Source: CAWCPR01 sp963797475
GTDB lineage: Bacteria > Chloroflexota > Anaerolineae > Anaerolineales > UBA4823
Length of the DNA: 64,000 bases
Direction of reading: 5' to 3'
Assembly: GCA_963797475.1 (NCBI GenBank)
Contig: CAWCPR010000003.1
Coordinates: 558,001 to 622,000, forward strand
The position numbers were made by a program, and so were the translations under genes. Positions 36,192-44,486 of this stretch are shown here, piece after piece. The notes below the pieces were generated by a model. It did not search any database and was not told the origin of the DNA. It saw only the letters and a list, made by a program, of their open reading frames with translations. Within the stretch, counting starts at the first letter, position 1. Each line of letters starts with the position of its first letter.

Positions 36192-36851
36192 ATGGCTGCG
36201 CGTTTTGGAGATTGGCTCGATGAACGCCTGGATTGGCGAAAAGTGTGGGAAGCGATTTTCTTGCGGAAAATCCCTAAAGTCAATTGGTTTTACACACTTG
36301 GCAGTGCATCCCTATTTGTCGCAGTCAACCAGATCTTCACGGGTATCCTGCTCACCATCTATTACGTCCCAACCCCGGATCATGCCTACGACAGCGTTCA
36401 ATATATCACCAGCCAGATTCCCGCGGGTTGGTTGATCCGCGGCCTGCATCATTGGGGGGCGAGCGCAATGGTCGTCCTGGTCGTCCTGCACATGCTGCGG
36501 GTGATCTTTTTCGGGTCTTATAAATATCCACGCGAGATCACATGGCTAACCGGGGTTTTCCTGCTGATCACCGTCATCGGTTTTGGATTCACTGGCTACC
36601 TGCTCCCCTGGGATCAAAAGGCGTACTGGGCGACAACAGTGGGCACGAGCATCGCCGGCACCCCGCCTCTGATTGGAGGTTTGATTTTACGCATCGTCAG
36701 AGGCGGAGAGGAGCTATCCGCTGTGACTTTAGCTCGCTTCTTCGGCGTTCACATATGGGTCCTTCCAGCCACGCTGCTGCTGCTGATATCCATACACATG
36801 TATCTTGTCATCCGGAATGGCATCACCGCTGTCCCTAAGCCAGAGGAATAG
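36192..36851 (+). CDS. Cytochrome b6-type subunit of a bc complex
   Basis: 219 residues with four membrane helices and the paired b-heme His: HHWGASAMVVLVVLHMLRV in one helix and GVHIWVLPATLLLLISIHMYLV in another. The Qo-site region GYLLPWDQKAYWATTVGTS is conserved. This is the short, b6-like form in which the C-terminal part is a separate subunit, here the next gene. ATG 36192 has GGGAGG 5 bases upstream; the frame is open further back but overlaps the Rieske gene. Confidence 0.94.
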   Translation: MAARFGDWLDERLDWRKVWEAIFLRKIPKVNWFYTLGSASLFVAVNQIFTGILLTIYYVPTPDHAYDSVQYITSQIPAGWLIRGLHHWGASAMVVLVVLHMLRVIFFGSYKYPREITWLTGVFLLITVIGFGFTGYLLPWDQKAYWATTVGTSIAGTPPLIGGLILRIVRGGEELSAVTLARFFGVHIWVLPATLLLLISIHMYLVIRNGITAVPKPEE

Positions 36852-36854
36852 ACA

Positions 36855-39017
36855 ATGAACGATCAAGAGAAACAGGAATACTTGAAGAAGTATAAGCAGG
36901 CTAAAGAAAAAGGCGTGCCGTTCTTCCCAGATATCATTTTCAAGGACGCGGTTGTCTCTTTGTTGGTCTTTATCATTTTGATCGCGCTGGCCTATTTCAT
37001 CGGCGCGCCCTTAGAAGCGCGCGCCGACCCTGCAGATACCGCTTATACACCTCGACCGGAGTGGTACTTCTTATTCTTATTCCAATTATTCAAGAAATTT
37101 TCGGGCAACCTGGAGGTGGTAGGGGTAGTGCTCATCCCAACCCTGGCGATCTTGCTGCTGTTCGCCTTACCATTTCTCGATAAAAGTCCCTCACGCTACT
37201 TCAGGAAGCGGCCGGTCGTCATCGGAGTGACCTCCCTGGCTATGGTCGGGATCGTGTTCTTAACTATTCAGGCCTATCGAGAGGCGCCCCCGCCTTTAGC
37301 GACAGCCCAGGGAGACCAGACGGCTGCGTTGTATGCGAAAAATTGCGCTGGCTGCCATGGACCGACGATCGCCGTCACCGCGAACACAAACTTACACTCC
37401 ATCATCGCCCAAGGCCGGCATGAAGGGATGCCGGCCTGGAGCGCAGATCTCACTTCGGATCAGATCGACGCCCTGGCTGGATTCATCTTATCGCCGGAGG
37501 GCAGCAAGCTCTTCACGGACAATTGCGGGGACTGCCATAAAGTTGAGGAGCTGGTCGCCAGCAACCCGCTTCAATTGAAGAACGCCCTTGAAGAAGGCCC
37601 CACATACGCAGCGCATGAAGGGATTCAGGTCCCGGATTGGACGCAGACCCTCACTGCGCAAGAGCGCACAGCGCTGCTCAACTTCCTGGTCGCGCCGGAT
37701 GGTCAGCGCCTGTTCGTCATCAATTGCGCCCCCTGTCATGGTCGCTCGGTCGCCTTCTCCGGTGAGGAAAGCAGCTTGCGAACCATCATCAGCCAGGGCG
37801 GGATGCATCTCGAAATGCCCCCCTGGCGGGAAAAACTGAGCGATACGGAGCTGGATACGCTGGCTAAATATGTGGTTGACCCGAGTTCTGTCCCGGAAGG
37901 ACAAACCTTATTCCAGCAGTATTGTTCGGCGTGTCACGGAGATCGGGTACCGGCTGTCTCCGACGTCGCCCAGGCGCGGGAGACGATTGCCAGCGGCGGC
38001 GCTCACCAGACGATGCCGGTCTGGGGAAATGTCCTGACCCCAGAACAATTGGACGCGCTGGTCAGCTACACGTTGAACGCGGCGCAAGGGACCTCTTTGG
38101 ATGTGGGTCAAAAATTGTTCGCCGCGAACTGTACACCCTGCCATGGCGATTTCGGCGAGGGCGGAGTAAATCCCACCCGGCCCGGGGATATCATTGCCCC
38201 GATCAGCACCAGCGAATTTCTCAAAACGCGGGATGACTTTACCTTGCGATCGATCATCTCTCAAGGCCAGCCGAATTTCGGCATGTCGCCTTTCGGGAGC
38301 AGCTATGGAGGGCACCTGGAAGATGATGAGATCGATGCGATCGTGGCCTATATCCGTTCCTGGGAGGCAAATCCGCCGGTGGAGCTCCCGCCTGAAGTGG
38401 CCTCTTCTCAGCTTGCGCTGGAGGGCGTGGATATTTACAAAGATCTGTGCTCTCAATGCCACGGTCCAAATGGCGATGGCGGCATTGGCCCGGCGTTGAG
38501 CGATCCTGCATTTCAGGATGCCAACAGCGACCAGGCGATTTTCGATACGATTAACAAAGGTCATGAGGCCACCCCCATGATCGGCTGGGGAGAGATCCTC
38601 TCCGCCGACCAGATCCAGCAACTGGTGAAATACATCCGCCAGTTGCGGCGGGAAGCGCCGCCAACCCCCACGCAGGTCCCGGGTGGTTCACAAGCAACCT
38701 CCGCTGCCCCCACGGCTACGGCAACGCCCAGCGGCCCGCCGACTTTTGTCGATGATGTCTTCCCAATCCTGGATGACCGATGCGTCCCGTGCCATGGCTC
38801 ATTCGGCGGTTGGGACGCGTCCACATACGAGTTCGTAATGACCAGCGGAGACCATGCCCCGGTGGTCATTCCAGGAGACGCGGATAACAGTCTTTTGGCG
38901 CAAAAACTGCTCGGCACACAGTCAGAAGGATCGGTGATGCCGCCGCGCGGCGTACTTTCGGATGATGAGATCCAGACGATCCTGGATTGGATCGCCGCTG
39001 GGGCTCCTGAAAATTGA
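36855..39017 (+). CDS. bc-complex subunit IV fused to a heptaheme cytochrome c tail
   Basis: 720 residues. The first 160 resemble cytochrome b6f subunit IV, with three helices and the Qo-site PEWY motif (RPEWYFLFLFQLFKKF). After the last helix come seven heme sites: CAGCH, CGDCH, CAPCH, CSACH, CTPCH, CSQCH and CVPCH, arranged as serial class I-like domains, and a final module ending ILDWIAAGAPEN that matches two other proteins in the cluster. No separate cytochrome c1 or f gene is seen, so this tail should take that role. The start is 3 bases after the b6 stop. Confidence 0.92.
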   Translation: MNDQEKQEYLKKYKQAKEKGVPFFPDIIFKDAVVSLLVFIILIALAYFIGAPLEARADPADTAYTPRPEWYFLFLFQLFKKFSGNLEVVGVVLIPTLAILLLFALPFLDKSPSRYFRKRPVVIGVTSLAMVGIVFLTIQAYREAPPPLATAQGDQTAALYAKNCAGCHGPTIAVTANTNLHSIIAQGRHEGMPAWSADLTSDQIDALAGFILSPEGSKLFTDNCGDCHKVEELVASNPLQLKNALEEGPTYAAHEGIQVPDWTQTLTAQERTALLNFLVAPDGQRLFVINCAPCHGRSVAFSGEESSLRTIISQGGMHLEMPPWREKLSDTELDTLAKYVVDPSSVPEGQTLFQQYCSACHGDRVPAVSDVAQARETIASGGAHQTMPVWGNVLTPEQLDALVSYTLNAAQGTSLDVGQKLFAANCTPCHGDFGEGGVNPTRPGDIIAPISTSEFLKTRDDFTLRSIISQGQPNFGMSPFGSSYGGHLEDDEIDAIVAYIRSWEANPPVELPPEVASSQLALEGVDIYKDLCSQCHGPNGDGGIGPALSDPAFQDANSDQAIFDTINKGHEATPMIGWGEILSADQIQQLVKYIRQLRREAPPTPTQVPGGSQATSAAPTATATPSGPPTFVDDVFPILDDRCVPCHGSFGGWDASTYEFVMTSGDHAPVVIPGDADNSLLAQKLLGTQSEGSVMPPRGVLSDDEIQTILDWIAAGAPEN

Positions 39018-39175
39018 ACCAACCATCTTCACGGTAATTGGGTTTACGCTCCAGACAACCGAGGATAGATGTCGCATTCGCGACATCTATCACGAATAAC
39101 GTCATGTGATGTTGGGACATTTGCCACTAATCTTATTCTCATCTTTGGGTTATTATACCCAATTTAGAGGCCGGA
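39018..39175. other. Intergenic region with a perfect hairpin (39064-39091)
   Basis: GATAGATGTCGC (39064-39075) pairs exactly with GCGACATCTATC (39080-39091) around a 4-base ATTC loop, a likely transcript end for the bc genes though without a T-run. A shorter repeat TTGGGT/ACCCAA surrounds TATTAT at 39145-39162, and could be a promoter-overlapping operator for the next lipoprotein. No gene seen in this stretch. Confidence 0.5.
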
Positions 39176-39316
39176 ATGAGATTTCTGCGTTTTGATCGTG
39201 AAGAATTCCGCAAAGTGGCTTGTTGGAAAGATTGGAAGGAGGTGAAAGCAGATCCATCTCAATATTGGAATTTCAAAATTCGAATTCGAACCAATACCGC
39301 ACGCATAACCAAATGA
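39176..39316 (+). CDS. Possible 46-residue leader ORF before the decaheme lipoprotein
   Basis: ATG 39176 opens a 46-codon frame (MRFLRFDREEFRKVACWKDW to TARITK) ending at TGA 39314. AGAGG lies a few bases upstream of the ATG, and the stop overlaps the GAGGAG ribosome site of the following gene, a layout suited to translational coupling. The peptide is basic and Trp-rich with no signal or family match. It could be chance. Confidence 0.3.
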   Translation: MRFLRFDREEFRKVACWKDWKEVKADPSQYWNFKIRIRTNTARITK

Positions 39317-39326
39317 GGAGAATTCT

Positions 39327-41522
39327 ATGAAATTGAAGTATGCTTTGATAGGGGTTTTGCTGCTGGTGTTTGCCTTTGCCCTGGCGTCTTGTTCCAGCCC
39401 ACCGACGCCAACGCAACCTCCTGCCCCCCCGCCCACGGCAGTACCCTGCCCCACGGCGGTGCCCTGCCCATCCTGCCCAAGCTGTCCGGAACCTGTTGTT
39501 CAGGACGTCCCCTTCCAGGACGAGTGGGCCAACTCCCCGCATAACGATATGACCGCCGAACCTTTTAATCATTGGAATGAGGCGGACCCCAAAGAAGTGC
39601 CGGTTGACTGTGCGAAATGCCACAGCACCCCCGGCTACCAGGATTTCGTGGGTGCGGATGGTTCGGCAGCGGGCGTCGTCGACAAGGCTGCACCGATTGG
39701 GACGACGGTCACCTGCGTTGCCTGCCACAACGCTGCAACCGCCGTCCTGACGAGCGTCACATTCCCATCCGGGGTCGAAGTGACCAACCTGGGTCCGGAA
39801 GCGCGCTGCATGGTCTGCCACCAGGGCCGCGCCTCAAAGCTGGATGTAGATAAGACCCTGACCGATGCGGGCCTGGCCGACGACCCGGATAAAGTCAGCG
39901 CTGACCTCGGCTTCCTCAATATCCACTACTTCGCCGCCGCGGCGACCCTGTACGGCACTCAGACGAAGGGCGGCTATGAATACGACGGCAAAGCTTACGA
40001 TTATAAGAACGATCACGTAGCCGGTTTTGATACCTGTATCGGCTGCCACAACCAGCACACCCTGCAGATCCGGATCGACAAGTGCGCCGCCTGCCACCAA
40101 GGCGTGACGAGCACGGATGACCTGAAGAACATCCGCATGCAGGGTTCTCTGGTAGATTACGACGGCGATGGCGACACCACCGAAGGCATTTACTACGAGA
40201 TCCAGGGCCTGCAGGAGCTGCTGCTGCAAGCCATCCAGGCCTATGGCAAGGAAGTGGCGGGGACTCCGATTGCTTACAACGAAGCAACCTATCCCTATTT
40301 CTTCATCGACGCCAACGACAATGGACAGGTCGACGAAGACGAAATGACCAATGCCAATAAATACAATGCGTTTACAGGCCGCCTGGTGAAAGCCGCTTAC
40401 AACTACCAGACGTCGATCAAAGACCCGGGCATGTTCGCCCACGGCGGGAAGTACATCATCGAGCTGTTGTACGACTCGACCGATGACCTGAATTCCGCCC
40501 TCTCAACCCCGGTCGACCTGTCGCAAGCGCACCGCATCGATGCCGGTCACTTCGCCGGCTCCGAAGAGGCTTTCCGCCACTGGGATGAGGCCGGGATGGT
40601 GGACGCCGCCTGCGCCAAGTGCCACTCGCGCGACGGCTTGCCATTCTTGCTTGCCAACGGCGTTTCTATCGCCCAGAAAACCTCCAACGGCTTGAACTGC
40701 GCCACCTGCCACAACGACCTGACCACCTTCACCCGCTACGAAGTCCCCAACGCGACCTTCCCAAGCGGCGCGGTGCTGTCGTTTGAAAACAACCCGGACG
40801 CCAACCTGTGCATCACCTGCCACCAGGGCCGTGAATCCACGGCCAGCGTCAACGCCGCCATCACCAAGGCCGGCGTCGGTCCGGACGAGGTGTCGGACGC
40901 CCTGAATTTCAGGAATCCGCACTACTTCGCCGCCGGAGCGACCCTGTTTGGCAACGACGCCAAGGGCGCTTACCAGTATGACGGCCAGGAGTACATCGGG
41001 CAGTTCAAGCACGTCGAAGTCTTCGACTCCTGCGTGGAATGCCATAACGTACACGCCCTGACCGTGCAGACCGACAAGTGCAGCGCCTGCCACGGCAGCG
41101 AGGATCCGCACACCTACCGCAACCCAGGCGGCGACACGACCGACTACGACGGGGACGGCGACACCAACGAGGGTATTTCCGGTGAAGTCGCAACCATGCA
41201 GGAAACTCTGCTGGCTGCCATCCAGAACTACGCCAACACCACCGAAGGTCTCGACCCGATCGCCTATAACGGCGCCAGTTATCCTTACTTCTACAAGGAT
41301 GCCAACGGCAATGGGTCGGTAGATTCCGGCGAGACGGACACTTACGCCACCTGGACCCCAACCCTGCTGCGAGCTGCTTACAACTACCAATGGGTCACCA
41401 AGGATCCAGGCGCCTTCGCCCATAATGGAAAGTACATCATGGAAATCCTGATCGACAGCATCAATGGCGTCGGCGGCGATACGACCGGTATGGTACGACC
41501 GCAGCCCCAACCCGCTCCTTAG
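39327..41522 (+). CDS. Decaheme cytochrome c lipoprotein with internal duplication
   Basis: 731 residues. Lipobox LASC near residue 22, then a Pro/Cys-rich linker (PCPTAVPCPSCPSCPEP) and two tandem copies of a five-heme module. Copy one has CAKCH, CVACH, CMVCH, CIGCH, CAACH; copy two has CAKCH, CATCH, CITCH, CVECH, CSACH. Each copy has the same order of flanking text (HQGR, NPHYFAAGATL-like, VEF-HNxHxL). Calcium-loop-like runs DYDGDGDT, DANDNGQVDEDE and DANGNGSVDSGE recur. It is likely a surface electron carrier. A strong terminator follows. Confidence 0.87.
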   Translation: MKLKYALIGVLLLVFAFALASCSSPPTPTQPPAPPPTAVPCPTAVPCPSCPSCPEPVVQDVPFQDEWANSPHNDMTAEPFNHWNEADPKEVPVDCAKCHSTPGYQDFVGADGSAAGVVDKAAPIGTTVTCVACHNAATAVLTSVTFPSGVEVTNLGPEARCMVCHQGRASKLDVDKTLTDAGLADDPDKVSADLGFLNIHYFAAAATLYGTQTKGGYEYDGKAYDYKNDHVAGFDTCIGCHNQHTLQIRIDKCAACHQGVTSTDDLKNIRMQGSLVDYDGDGDTTEGIYYEIQGLQELLLQAIQAYGKEVAGTPIAYNEATYPYFFIDANDNGQVDEDEMTNANKYNAFTGRLVKAAYNYQTSIKDPGMFAHGGKYIIELLYDSTDDLNSALSTPVDLSQAHRIDAGHFAGSEEAFRHWDEAGMVDAACAKCHSRDGLPFLLANGVSIAQKTSNGLNCATCHNDLTTFTRYEVPNATFPSGAVLSFENNPDANLCITCHQGRESTASVNAAITKAGVGPDEVSDALNFRNPHYFAAGATLFGNDAKGAYQYDGQEYIGQFKHVEVFDSCVECHNVHALTVQTDKCSACHGSEDPHTYRNPGGDTTDYDGDGDTNEGISGEVATMQETLLAAIQNYANTTEGLDPIAYNGASYPYFYKDANGNGSVDSGETDTYATWTPTLLRAAYNYQWVTKDPGAFAHNGKYIMEILIDSINGVGGDTTGMVRPQPQPAP

Positions 41523-41570
41523 GTTTCTAAAAGCCAGATCTTTCGGATCGTCTGAAAATTTCGTTCGTAA

Positions 41571-41609
41571 AACCAGGCCGGGTATGAAGCTACCCGGCCT
41601 GGTTTTTTT
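41571..41609 (+). terminator. Rho-independent terminator after the decaheme lipoprotein
   Basis: AACCAGGCCGGGTA (41571-41584) pairs perfectly with TACCCGGCCTGGTT (41591-41604) around a 6-base loop, followed by TTTTT. It may also work weakly for the convergent zinc-ribbon gene. Confidence 0.9.
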
Positions 41610-41633
41610 AGGTCTGGAAAACGATCCGGCAGG

Positions 41634-42548
41634 TTAACCGGTGCGCAGGGGAGTCCCGCAGGTGCGGCAGAACCGGTCGCCGGGCGAGGCCCGCTTTCCG
41701 CACTGGTGGCAGTAAATAAAGGCCGACTCGGATGAAGATTCGGGCTGCGTGGCGACCTGTGCTTTGCCCCGTTTGCGGCGCTGCGGCTGGGAGACATCCC
41801 CCCGGCCGGATTGGCGGTACCAGATGGCGCCGCCGGCGATCAACAGCACGCCGAGCCCGCCCAGGATCCAGGGCAGCAGTGAGGCCAGGTTCAGGCCTGT
41901 GGGCGTCTCGGTGAGCGGGGCGCTTGGCTGAACTTTAATGGTCGTCGCGCTCAGCTCATCGTTCGCTTTTTGATAATTGATCGTGATCGAAAAGGGCTGC
42001 CCGGAAGCCAGCGCCCCCTCGTCGGCGGCAAAATAGGTCAGGCCATCCTGGGCCACCCGCCCGCTCCCCAAGGCCGGCGAGATGCTCATATCCGTCGCCC
42101 CAACGGGCTGTTGGATTTGGATTACCAGCGAATCCACGGCGTAATCCCCCGGCCACTGGTAAACGTATTTGCGCGCGTTGCCCTGCTTCTCCAGCCCGGC
42201 GTCGTAATATTCAATTTGAACCTCCGGCGTCGTCGCCCGGAAGGTGAGCACAGACCACTGCCCGACCACCTGGCGCTCGTAGGGCAGGTTGAACAAAGAG
42301 CCGTCCGGTTGTTTGGAAGCGACCGCGTTTGGATCGCCGACTGTCGCAGGGATGCGGGCCGCCATCTCGTATGGCAGGGTGACCGTGGCAGGCAAGGTGA
42401 GGTGGTAGATCATCAACATGCTGGGCCGGTCGTATTCGGGCCAAAAATCCACCTCTGCGGAGGGCAGCGTGATAGCTTCCTGGGCCTTGACTTTGAGCGG
42501 TGCAAGCAAAGCCAAACCGAGTAAAAAAGGCACAAACCTCTTCAGCAT
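41634..42548 (-). CDS. Exported beta-domain protein with C-terminal zinc ribbon
   Basis: About 304 residues: signal peptide (FVPFLLGLALLAPLKVKAQE), a beta-rich external domain of about 200 residues, one membrane helix (LLPWILGGLGVLLIAGGAIWY), a basic stretch and a cytoplasmic four-Cys zinc ribbon (YCHQCGK...FCRTCG). The ATG at 42548 follows GGAGAA by 7 bases. It lies 23 bases downstream of the riboflavin-type ABC ATPase gene and may share its transcript. A similar tail layout (helix then zinc ribbon) is common in Chloroflexota, but I cannot assign a function. Confidence 0.65.
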   Translation of the reverse strand: MLKRFVPFLLGLALLAPLKVKAQEAITLPSAEVDFWPEYDRPSMLMIYHLTLPATVTLPYEMAARIPATVGDPNAVASKQPDGSLFNLPYERQVVGQWSVLTFRATTPEVQIEYYDAGLEKQGNARKYVYQWPGDYAVDSLVIQIQQPVGATDMSISPALGSGRVAQDGLTYFAADEGALASGQPFSITINYQKANDELSATTIKVQPSAPLTETPTGLNLASLLPWILGGLGVLLIAGGAIWYRQSGRGDVSQPQRRKRGKAQVATQPESSSESAFIYCHQCGKRASPGDRFCRTCGTPLRTG

Positions 42549-42571
42549 TACATTCTTCTCCAACGAAAAGA

Positions 42572-43369
42572 TCAAGACTCGCCAATCGCCCCCCGCACCT
42601 GGCGCGCCAGGGCGCCGAATGCCGGCGTGTAGCGGATGCCCTCATCGCGCGGGCGCGGCAGGTCTACGGTTAAATCCAGGCGGATCTGGCCCGGTCGCGG
42701 GCTGAATACCAGAACCCGGTCGGCTAAGAACAGCGCTTCCGAAATAGAATGTGTGACCATGATCACAGTTTGGCGGCGAGCCTGCCAGATGCGCAAAAGC
42801 TCCATTCCCATGCGCTCGCGAGTCAGGGCATCCAGGGCGCCAAAAGGCTCATCCAACAGGAGCACGTCCGGGTTATGGACCAGCGCCCTGGCAATGGCGA
42901 CCCGCTGGGCCATGCCGCCTGAGAGATCCCGAGGCAGCGCCTGCTCAAACCCTTGCAGGCCGACCAATTCTACCATCTCCTGGGCGCGTTGCAAGGCCGC
43001 CGCGGCGTCCTGATCCTGCCTGGCGCTGCCAACTTCCAACGGCAATGTGATATTCTCGATGACCGTACGCCAGGGCATCAGGTTGGCCTTTTGAAAGATG
43101 AACCCGACTCCTTTGCGCGGCCCGGTTAATTTTTCCCCCTTGAAAATGATTTCTCCTTGAGTTGCGGGCAGCAAGCCGGCCAGGATGCGCAGCAAGGTGC
43201 TCTTGCCGCTGCCGGATGGGCCCAGCACGCACACAAATTCTTGCGGGCAGAGCGAAAAGGTGATCCTCTCGAGCGCCTGGAGCCCGCCGTTCCCGTTGCG
43301 GAAGACCGCGCTCAAATTGCGAACGACCAGCACCGGTTCAACCGGTTCCCTGCACATCATCCGGCTCAC
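42572..43369 (-). CDS. ribZ: ABC transporter ATPase, probable riboflavin importer (RibZ)
   Basis: 265 residues of an ABC ATPase of the nitrate/sulfonate/pyrimidine-precursor class: Walker A GPSGSGKST, signature LSGGMAQRVAIARA, Walker B DVLLLDEPFGALD and switch MVTHS. It starts 6 bases after the binding-protein stop, in an operon headed by an FMN riboswitch, which makes riboflavin the expected cargo. Without the riboswitch this family would be called a taurine- or thiamine-precursor-type ATPase. Confidence 0.82.
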   Translation of the reverse strand: MSRMMCREPVEPVLVVRNLSAVFRNGNGGLQALERITFSLCPQEFVCVLGPSGSGKSTLLRILAGLLPATQGEIIFKGEKLTGPRKGVGFIFQKANLMPWRTVIENITLPLEVGSARQDQDAAAALQRAQEMVELVGLQGFEQALPRDLSGGMAQRVAIARALVHNPDVLLLDEPFGALDALTRERMGMELLRIWQARRQTVIMVTHSISEALFLADRVLVFSPRPGQIRLDLTVDLPRPRDEGIRYTPAFGALARQVRGAIGES

Positions 43370-43375
43370 TTCTCC

Positions 43376-44394
43376 CTACCTGGCGATAAACTCGTTGGTA
43401 AAGGCTTTTTCCAGATCCAGGGGCTGTGAAATTAACCCCATATCTAAAAGCACTTTTTGCATATTCTGCCAGGCTTCGGGCTGAGAATATCCCAACGTAT
43501 CCGTCTGCCAGAATGGAATCGAGGCAGCCAGCACGTCTTTCTGGATCGCCTGGTCGGGACTTGCCAGCCCCTCCACGTAGTTCTTGCTGATTTCGAAGGC
43601 CTCGTCCGGGTTTTCCAGCACATAGGCGATACCTTTCAAGGTCACCTGGACCATTTTTCGCACCAGGTCCGCATCGTTGGCGATGGTGGACTCGTTCGAG
43701 ATCAGCCCGTTCGAGGCCAGCTTGACGTAATCGGCGACGCGGACCAGGTTGATGTCATATCCCTGGGCGCCCAACAGGACCGGCTCATTGTTGGCATACA
43801 CGACCACAGCCTGCTCCTGGTCGCTGACCAGCGCTTCGACCTGGTTGAATCCGATGGAATCCAGGGTAACGTCGCCTTCTTTAAACCGCCGGCCTCGAGC
43901 AAGGCGCGCAGGCCGATGTAGCTGGCGCCGTATAAACCGGGCAGGCCAATCTGCTTGCCTTTCAAATCTGCCGGCAGGCGGATATTTTGATCGCTCTTGG
44001 AGGCGACCGCCACCGGGTAATCCTGCCACCAGGTCATCACATCCACAACCGGCAGGCCCTGGGCGCGCGCCAGGAGCACCTGCTCGCCGGATGCCAGGGC
44101 GAACTGCAGGGCGCCGGCCCCTACCAGGGCGACGCCATCGGTTTCAGGACTGTAATCGAATTCGATCTCGATCCCGGCCTGTTTGAAGTAGCCCTTTTCG
44201 ACGGCGACATACAGCGGCGCATATTGGACGTTGGGGATATATCCCATCGGCAGCCTGATCTTGACCAGGCTTTCCGCCGTGGCGGTCCCGGCGGTCGAGT
44301 CCGGCTCGCTGGAAGGCGTCGCAGCCGCCTGGCTGCAGGCGGTCGAAAACAGCAGGATTGCCGTGAGAAGCAAAATGTTGAACGAACGGCGCAT
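43376..44394 (-). pseudogene. ribY: Riboflavin-type ABC substrate-binding lipoprotein (RibY), frameshifted
   Basis: An NMT1/THI5-like binding lipoprotein (lipobox STAC, then VKIRLPMGYIPNVQYAPLYVA). The first frame reads to LLEAGG near 43886; then one missing base moves the reading into the frame that continues FKEGDVTLDSIGFNQVEALV to the stop at 43376. The full product would be about 340 residues, normal for the family. The shift lies at a GG-TTT-AAA tract, a typical place for sequencing indels, so the gene may be intact in reality. The flanking permease and ATPase genes are intact. Confidence 0.82.
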
Positions 44395-44486
44395 GAGCTC
44401 TTCTCCTCTTCTGATAAATCTCTATTAATCATTTTGTGTGTTGCGCCGACCACTGGCCTTCGGCCAGGGGCAAAGCGCCCAACCCT

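Noticed and set aside
40503..41510. 335-codon antisense frame over the decaheme lipoprotein
   Set aside because: Shadow of a high-GC coding region; the sense frame has heme motifs and a signal peptide.
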